From: Sphingomonas sp. M1-B02
GTDB lineage: Bacteria > Pseudomonadota > Alphaproteobacteria > Sphingomonadales > Sphingomonadaceae
Assembly: GCF_026167525.1 (NCBI RefSeq)
Contig: NZ_CP110679.1
Coordinates: 1,847,501-1,911,500, forward strand
Direction: 5' to 3'
Length of the DNA stretch: 64,000 bases
The notes under the pieces were generated by a model. The model did no database searches. It was not told the origin of the DNA and saw only the letters and a list, made by a program, of their open reading frames with translations. Each line of letters opens with the position of its first letter. The stretch's first letter is position 1. This document shows positions 59,460 to 64,000 of the stretch, in pieces. The translations under genes and the position numbers were made by a program.

Positions 59460-60605
59460 ATGACCCCCGACGCACCTCCACTGGCGCTCTATGTCCACTG
59501 GCCGTTCTGCGTGTCCAAATGCCCCTATTGCGACTTCAACAGCCACGTCCGCGAGTCTGTCGATCAGGACGCCTGGCGCGCGGCGCTGCTCACCGATCTG
59601 GCGCATGAGGCCGCTTTGCTCCCCGGGCGCCGGCTCGGCTCGATCTTCTTCGGCGGGGGCACGCCGTCGCTGATGCCGCCCGCGACCGTCGCCGCGATCA
59701 TCGCCGCCGCCGAGCGCCATTGGGGGTTCGAGCCGGAAATCGAGATCACGCTGGAGGCAAACCCCTCCTCGGTCGAGGCGGCGCGTTTTGCCGACCTTGC
59801 GGCCGCCGGCGTCAACCGCGTGTCGCTCGGACTGCAGGCGCTGGACGACGATGCCCTCGCCTTTCTGGGCCGCGCGCACGGCGTCGCCGAGGGGCTGGCC
59901 GCGCTCGAGACCGCGCAATCGGTGTTCACGCGCGTGAGCTTCGACCTGATCTACGCCCGCCCCGATCAGACCCAGCCGCAATGGGAAGCCGAACTCGCCC
60001 GCGCGATCGGCTTCGGCACCGAACATCTCTCGCTCTATCAGCTCACGATCGAACCCGGCACCCGCTTCGCCACCTTGTTCGAGAAGGGGGAGCTCGCCGC
60101 ATTCGACCCCGATCGCGGCGCCGATCTGTTCGAGGCGACGCGGGCGATGACCGCGCAGGCCCGCATCCCGGCCTATGAAATTTCCAACCACGCCCGCCCC
60201 GGCGCCGAGAGCCGGCACAACCTGACCTATTGGCGTTATGGCGATTATGCCGGGGTGGGCCCCGGCGCGCACGGCCGCCGCGGCGGGACGGCGACCATAC
60301 GCCACAAGAAGCCCGAAAACTGGCTCGCGGCGATCGCGCGCAACGGCCATGGCCTCGAGCGCGAGGATGCGCTGAGCCCCGCCGATCGCGGGGTCGAGGC
60401 GCTGCTGATGGGGCTGCGGCTGGGCGAAGGGGTGGACTTAGCCCGCATCGCGCGCATCGCGGGCGGCACGGCCCCGATCGACTTCCGCGCGGTCGCAGTA
60501 ATGCAGACGCAGGGCCTGGCAGTTCGCGACGGCGACCGGCTCCGAGTCACCGACGCAGGCATGCCGGTGCTCGAGGCGATCCTGCGCGAGCTGGTGCGGA
60601 CATAG
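59460..60605 (+). CDS. hemW: HemW, radical-SAM heme chaperone
   Basis: A 381-aa radical SAM protein. The [4Fe-4S] motif CVSKCPYCDF has the CxxxCxYCxF form typical of HemW rather than the CxC form of coproporphyrinogen dehydrogenase HemN. The HNLTYWRYGDYAGVGPGAHG segment is also HemW-type. It is thought to insert heme into target proteins. ATG 59460 follows a GTG one codon upstream; the longer frame to 59322 reads through the tRNA and was rejected. An in-frame N-terminus beginning MTPDAPPLALYVHWPFC is normal. Confidence 0.94.
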   Translation: MTPDAPPLALYVHWPFCVSKCPYCDFNSHVRESVDQDAWRAALLTDLAHEAALLPGRRLGSIFFGGGTPSLMPPATVAAIIAAAERHWGFEPEIEITLEANPSSVEAARFADLAAAGVNRVSLGLQALDDDALAFLGRAHGVAEGLAALETAQSVFTRVSFDLIYARPDQTQPQWEAELARAIGFGTEHLSLYQLTIEPGTRFATLFEKGELAAFDPDRGADLFEATRAMTAQARIPAYEISNHARPGAESRHNLTYWRYGDYAGVGPGAHGRRGGTATIRHKKPENWLAAIARNGHGLEREDALSPADRGVEALLMGLRLGEGVDLARIARIAGGTAPIDFRAVAVMQTQGLAVRDGDRLRVTDAGMPVLEAILRELVRT

Positions 60606-60612
60606 TCCCCAA

Positions 60613-60644
60613 CCCGTCATCCCCGCGCAGGCGGGGATGACGGG
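60613..60644. terminator. Short perfect hairpin between convergent hemW and LpoA-like genes
   Basis: A 14-base perfect stem (CCCGTCATCCCCGC, loop GCAG) uses the GTCATCCC repeat sequence without a long spacer. It sits between two convergent stops and may act as a two-way terminator, or be a solo arm pair of the repeat family. Confidence 0.6.
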
Positions 60645-60649
60645 CTTGC

Positions 60650-61858
60650 TCAATTGCCCGTGAAATTCGGCGGCGCGGGAGACACCGTGGCAGTCGTTCC
60701 GCCCCGTATCTCCTGCACTTCCAGCGCGCGCTCCGCCACGCCGTCGCGGCCGAAGCGGAACGCACCGTCGAGCCCGGCGAAGCCATCGCGCTCGGTCAGC
60801 CGCCGTTCGGGGAATTCGGAACCCGGCCGCCAGTCGCGCGCGATCCGGACCGTCAGCAGCACCGCATCATAGCCCAGCGTCGACATGCGATAGGGCGCAG
60901 TGCCGAAGCGCGCGCGATATTTGGTGGCATATTGGCGGTAATAATTGTCGGGCACGCTCGCGAACCAGGCGCCGTTGAGCACGCCCTTGCTGCCAATCGA
61001 CGAATCGGTGTTCCATAATTCGGTGCCCAGCACGCGGGCGGTCTTGCCGTTCGCCGAGCGGCGGATCGCCGGGACCGCGGTCCGCGCGCTGTCTGCGCTG
61101 CCGGCGATCAGGATCGCCTGGAAGGGCGAGCGGGTCAACTTGGCGGTCGCACTGGTCAGCGAGCCCGGCCTCCCGTCGAAGCTTTCCATCGCGATCACCT
61201 TGCCCCCGGCCTGTTCGACGGTGCGCAGAAAGGGCGTCGCCACCCGCTGGCCATAGTCGCCCGAGGGCATCAGCCCGACGAATTCGGTCACGCCGTTGCG
61301 CGCGGCATATTGAACCACGCGCTCGATCGCCTGGATCGGCGAATAGCCGAGCACGAAGGTGCCGTTCCCCGCGACATTGGTGTCGTTCGAGAAACTGAGC
61401 ACCGGCACGCGGGCGCGCCGCGCGATCGGGGCGACCTCGCGGGCATCTTCCGCGAGCAACGGACCCAGGATCAGGCGATTGCCGTCGGCGATGGCCTGCG
61501 TCGCCGCGGCACCCGCGCCGCCGCTGGTGTCGTAAGTGGTGATCCGGATCGCATCGCTCTTGGTGTCGAGGATCGCGAGCTGGGTGGCATTCTGCAGCGA
61601 ACGGCCGACCCCGGCATTGGCGCCGTTCAGCGGCACCAGCAACGCGATGCGGTGGCGTTCGCTATCCTGCGGCAGGCCGGGCTGGATCGGGCGCGCGACA
61701 GGCCGCTCCGCCGGCGGCGGCGCGGGCGCGGGGCGGTTCGCTTCGGGGATCATGCGGGGGCCGCTGGCGCAGGCGGCGAGGAACATCGTCGCGCCGATCG
61801 TAGCGACGCGGACGCTGTTCCAAATCCCGCGTTGCTTGACTGCTTGGGCGTCTGCCAT
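60650..61858 (-). CDS. LpoA-like penicillin-binding protein activator lipoprotein
   Basis: A 402-aa lipoprotein (lipobox FLAACASG, Cys near residue 30). After a Pro-rich linker (NRPAPAPPPAERPVARPIQPG) comes a type-1 periplasmic binding fold: RHRIALLVPLNGANAGVGRSLQNATQLA, AIADGNRLILGPLLAEDAREVAPIARRARVPVLSFSND and SGDYGQRVATPFLRTVEQAGGKVIAMESF. The family includes E. coli LpoA, an activator of PBP1A, and the neighbourhood (rsmI divergent, yraN nearby) matches E. coli, where lpoA, rsmI and yraN are adjacent. Its start overlaps the rsmI leader head to head. Activation of a PBP is inferred. Confidence 0.88.
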   Translation of the reverse strand: MADAQAVKQRGIWNSVRVATIGATMFLAACASGPRMIPEANRPAPAPPPAERPVARPIQPGLPQDSERHRIALLVPLNGANAGVGRSLQNATQLAILDTKSDAIRITTYDTSGGAGAAATQAIADGNRLILGPLLAEDAREVAPIARRARVPVLSFSNDTNVAGNGTFVLGYSPIQAIERVVQYAARNGVTEFVGLMPSGDYGQRVATPFLRTVEQAGGKVIAMESFDGRPGSLTSATAKLTRSPFQAILIAGSADSARTAVPAIRRSANGKTARVLGTELWNTDSSIGSKGVLNGAWFASVPDNYYRQYATKYRARFGTAPYRMSTLGYDAVLLTVRIARDWRPGSEFPERRLTERDGFAGLDGAFRFGRDGVAERALEVQEIRGGTTATVSPAPPNFTGN

Positions 61859-61871
61859 GACTCTCCTTAGG

Positions 61872-62705
61872 ATGAACGCTTCACTTGCCCCAGGCCTCTA
61901 TATCGTCGCGACCCCGATCGGCAATCTCGGCGATCTCAGTCCGCGTGCATCGCAGATATTGCTCAACGCCGATATCGTCGCCGTCGAAGACTCGCGTGTG
62001 ACGGCCGGGCTGTTTCGCCATCTCGGCGCGAAGGGGCGGATGACACCCTATCACGATCATAATGCCGATGCCGTGCGCCCCGGGCTGGTCGCGCGGATGG
62101 GGCAGGAAGTGGTGGCCCTGGTCTCGGATGCGGGCACGCCCCTGATCTCGGATCCCGGCTTCAAGCTGGTGCGCGACGCACGCGCGGCGGGACATGCCGT
62201 AACCACGGTTCCCGGCCCCTGCGCCGCCATCGCCGCGCTGACGCTGGCGGGGTTGCCGACCGACCGCTTCCTGTTCGTCGGCTTCCTGCCTTCGAAGCAA
62301 CAGGCCCGCGCGGAGGCGATCGCCGAGGTGGCGGGCATCCGCGCGACGCTGATCCTCTATGAGTCGGGGCCGCGGCTGGGGGCCTGCCTCGCCGCGCTGG
62401 CGGAGGGCCTGGGCGACCGCGAGGCGGCGGTCGCGCGCGAAATCACGAAGAAGTTCGAGGAATGCGTGACCGGCAGCCTTTCCCAGCTCGCCGATCGCTA
62501 TGCGGAGGCCCCGCCCAGGGGAGAGATTGTCGTGATTGTCGCCCCGCCCGGCGAAGCCGCGCCTGCCACAGCGGAGGATGGCGAAGCGGCGCTGCTGGAG
62601 GCGCTTACCCGGCTGCCGGCGGCGAAGGCCGCGGGCGAGGTCGCCAAGAAGCTCGGGCTCGACCGCAAGACGCTCTATGCCCGCGCCATCGCCCTGAAAA
62701 ATTAG
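61872..62705 (+). CDS. rsmI: 16S rRNA (cytidine 1402) 2'-O-methyltransferase RsmI
   Basis: A 277-aa tetrapyrrole-methylase-fold enzyme that modifies C1402 of 16S rRNA. The signatures are GLYIVATPIGNLGDLSPRAS, VAVEDSRVTAGLFRHLG, MTPYHDHNADAVRPGLVARM, LVSDAGTPLISDPGFKLV and VPGPCAAIAALTLAGLPTDRFLFVGFLP. ATG 61872 was chosen; an ATG at 61857 overlaps the start codon of the divergent lipoprotein gene. The stop shares TTAG with the convergent small gene at 62702. Its C-terminal helix region (LGLDRKTLYARAIAL) is the usual RsmI end. Confidence 0.95.
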   Translation: MNASLAPGLYIVATPIGNLGDLSPRASQILLNADIVAVEDSRVTAGLFRHLGAKGRMTPYHDHNADAVRPGLVARMGQEVVALVSDAGTPLISDPGFKLVRDARAAGHAVTTVPGPCAAIAALTLAGLPTDRFLFVGFLPSKQQARAEAIAEVAGIRATLILYESGPRLGACLAALAEGLGDREAAVAREITKKFEECVTGSLSQLADRYAEAPPRGEIVVIVAPPGEAAPATAEDGEAALLEALTRLPAAKAAGEVAKKLGLDRKTLYARAIALKN

Positions 62706-62902
62706 GCGAACTCGCGAACGAGCGCCTCCGACGACCAATCGAGCATCCTGCTCTCATCCGAGCCGGTAAGCTCGGATAAACGGCGCAAATAGGATTCCGC
62801 CAGTTCGCGGCGACGCGCCTGCGCGCTCTCGGTGACCGCCCGACGCGCGGCGGCGATTTCCTGGATGGCGCGGCGCCGATAATAACGTTCGTTCGATTCC
62901 AT
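62702..62902 (-). CDS. Small arginine-rich helical protein
   Basis: A 66-aa protein, MESNERYYRRRAIQEIAAARRAVTESAQARRRELAESYLRRLSELTG..., that is almost entirely helical and rich in Arg and Glu. It resembles small conserved sphingomonad proteins of unknown role. Its stop overlaps the rsmI stop by 4 bases on the opposite strand. The frame continues upstream without ATG that fits better. Confidence 0.7.
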   Translation of the reverse strand: MESNERYYRRRAIQEIAAARRAVTESAQARRRELAESYLRRLSELTGSDESRMLDWSSEALVREFA

Positions 62903-62998
62903 GGGTGCGACACCCCCCGGTGCGACGAATCGACTCGATGAATTCGAGTCGTTGGGTGCAAAGTAACTAAAGTTATCCACAGGCGCGAGTCCGGGCAG

Positions 62999-63373
62999 AT
63001 GAGGCGGTATAAAGGCGCGACAAGGGACCGGCGGGCCGCCGAAAGTCGCGGTCGCGAGGGCGAACGGCGCGCCGCATGGTGGCTCTGGCTGCGCGGCTGG
63101 AAGATTCTCGATCGTCGCGTGCGCACCCCCGCCGGCGAAGTCGACCTGGTGGTCCGCCGCGGCGCGCTCGTCGCCTTCGTCGAGGTGAAGACCCGCGCTA
63201 CCGATGCCGAGCTCGATTTCGCGATCGACGAGCGCCGCCTCTCGCGCGTTGCCGCCGCCGCCGAATATCTGATGCCGCGTTATGTTGCGCCGGGCGACGA
63301 TATCCGAGTCGACGTGATCCTCATTGCCCCCGGCAAGCTCCCTCGCCATATCGAGAACGCCTGGATAGGGTGA
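62999..63373 (+). CDS. yraN: YraN, UPF0102 restriction-endonuclease-fold protein
   Basis: A 124-aa protein with PD-(D/E)xK-like residues: GREGERRAAWWLWLRGWKILDRRVRTPAGEVDLVVRRGALVAFVEVKTRATDA, where Glu, Asp and the ExK motif form the putative active site. No activity is established for YraN. It follows the usual neighbourhood of rsmI and precedes gshB by 41 bases on the same strand, though a small hairpin lies between them. Confidence 0.92.
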   Translation: MRRYKGATRDRRAAESRGREGERRAAWWLWLRGWKILDRRVRTPAGEVDLVVRRGALVAFVEVKTRATDAELDFAIDERRLSRVAAAAEYLMPRYVAPGDDIRVDVILIAPGKLPRHIENAWIG

Positions 63374-63391
63374 CTTACCCGCATAAGTCAC
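63370..63391. other. Small hairpin between yraN and gshB
   Basis: Perfect 8-base arms GTGACTTA (63370-63377) and TAAGTCAC (63384-63391) flank a 6-base loop. There is no U-run; it may be an attenuating or processing hairpin, or a palindromic binding site. Confidence 0.4.
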
Positions 63392-63414
63392 CTACGAAGG
63401 CGCGAGGAGGCCGA

Positions 63415-64000
63415 ATGACCCTAACCGTTGCCGTGCAGATGGACCCGCTGGATGCGATCAACATCGCCGGAGATTCGAGCTTCGCGCTGATGCTGTCGGG
63501 CCAGGCGCGCGGACACCGGCTGTTCCATTATGCCGCCGAGTACTTGAACTATGCCGACGGCCGCGTCTGGGCCCGCGCGCACCCGGTCACGGTCCAGCGA
63601 GTCGAGGGCAATCATTTCGAGTTCGGCGAGGCGGTGAAGCTCGATCTCGGCGCGGAGGCCGACGTGGTGCTGATGCGCCAGGATCCGCCCTTCGACCTCG
63701 GCTATATCACCGCCACCCACCTGCTGGAGCGGATCGCGGACAGGACGCTGGTCGTCAACGATCCTGCCAGCGTCCGCAACGCGCCCGAGAAGGTGTTCGT
63801 GCTCGATTATGCGCGCTTCATGCCGCCGACGCTGATCACCCGCAGCCTCGACGAGGCGCGTGATTTCCTGGCCAAGCACAAGGAGATCGTCATCAAGCCG
63901 CTCCATGGCAATGGTGGCAAGGCGATCTTCAAGGTGGGCAGCGACGGCGCAAACCTCTCTGCCCTGATCGAGGTGTTCAACACCGCGTGGCGTGAGCCGC
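63415..64000 (+). CDS. gshB: Glutathione synthetase, 3' end outside window
   Basis: Joins gamma-glutamylcysteine and glycine, using ATP, to make glutathione. The first 195 residues are present. TLTVAVQMDPLDAINIAGDSSFALMLSGQARGH is the prokaryotic GshB N-terminal domain, and the ATP-grasp start LAKHKEIVIKPLHGNGGKAIFKV with its Lys and glycine-rich loop is visible. MRQDPPFDLGYITATHLLE is also highly conserved. ATG 63415 is preceded by GCGAGGAGG. The remaining third lies beyond the right edge. Confidence 0.95.
   Translation, partial: MTLTVAVQMDPLDAINIAGDSSFALMLSGQARGHRLFHYAAEYLNYADGRVWARAHPVTVQRVEGNHFEFGEAVKLDLGAEADVVLMRQDPPFDLGYITATHLLERIADRTLVVNDPASVRNAPEKVFVLDYARFMPPTLITRSLDEARDFLAKHKEIVIKPLHGNGGKAIFKVGSDGANLSALIEVFNTAWREP

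Overview
The window looks like chromosomal DNA from a high-GC sphingomonad (Sphingomonas or a close relative, Alphaproteobacteria). The evidence is the prfA-prmC-DUF4167 gene order, the rsmI/LpoA-like/yraN/gshB block, the sphingomonad-type TonB receptor, several small proteins of a sphingomonad kind, and dispersed inverted repeats that begin with GTCATCCC. No phage, insertion sequence, plasmid or CRISPR feature was seen. No gene-free stretch exceeds about 255 bases.

Layout. 1-4.1 kb: housekeeping genes on the minus strand (DUF4167 protein, prmC, prfA, hisS). 4.2-10.2 kb: a complete RND tripartite efflux operon. 10.3-20.4 kb: a D-galactose module with a vSGLT-like Na+/galactose symporter, dgoK, dgoA, a FadR-type GntR regulator, a secreted aldose 1-epimerase, an IlvD/Edd-type sugar-acid dehydratase and a Gfo/Idh sugar dehydrogenase. 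Two small exported proteins, an EAL phosphodiesterase and an 86-aa protein lie inside it. 20.5-25.0 kb: DUF4861 protein, a secreted GH105, a BNR_4 lyase-like protein and a GH43. 25.1-32.1 kb: the non-phosphorylative L-rhamnose pathway around an IclR regulator (transporter, lactonase, two SDR dehydrogenases, FAH hydrolase, L-rhamnonate dehydratase). 32.0-55.6 kb: a rhamnogalacturonan-I (RG-I) depolymerisation locus with a TonB receptor, CE12 esterases, GH51, PL11, a GH28-like protein, L-rhamnose mutarotase, GH35, GH53, a cytosolic GH105, PL22, a GPH symporter, a GH43-like protein and GH2. 55.7-64 kb: transglutaminase-like protein, a small stress-type cluster with a cold-shock protein, PHB-depolymerase-like esterase, tRNA-Gly(UCC), hemW, LpoA-like lipoprotein, rsmI, a 66-aa protein, yraN and the start of gshB.

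How it works together (inference from families and order). The TonB receptor imports RG-I fragments. Acetylesterases, PL11 lyase, galactanase, beta-galactosidases and arabinofuranosidases strip and cut them. GH105 and PL22 enzymes deal with unsaturated or oligogalacturonide products, and the GPH, SSS and MFS carriers move the products inward. The galactose released feeds a De Ley-Doudoroff-type route and the rhamnose feeds the LRA-type route to pyruvate and lactate. Genes for final uronate catabolism (kduI, kduD, kdgK, uxa), arabinose catabolism and a galactonolactonase are absent here and must lie elsewhere.

The most notable sequence-level oddities are twelve inverted repeats. One forms the N-terminal coding region of prmC and one supplies the apparent ribosome binding site of the GH28 gene. 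Several palindromic candidate operators sit in the sugar-gene intergenic regions.
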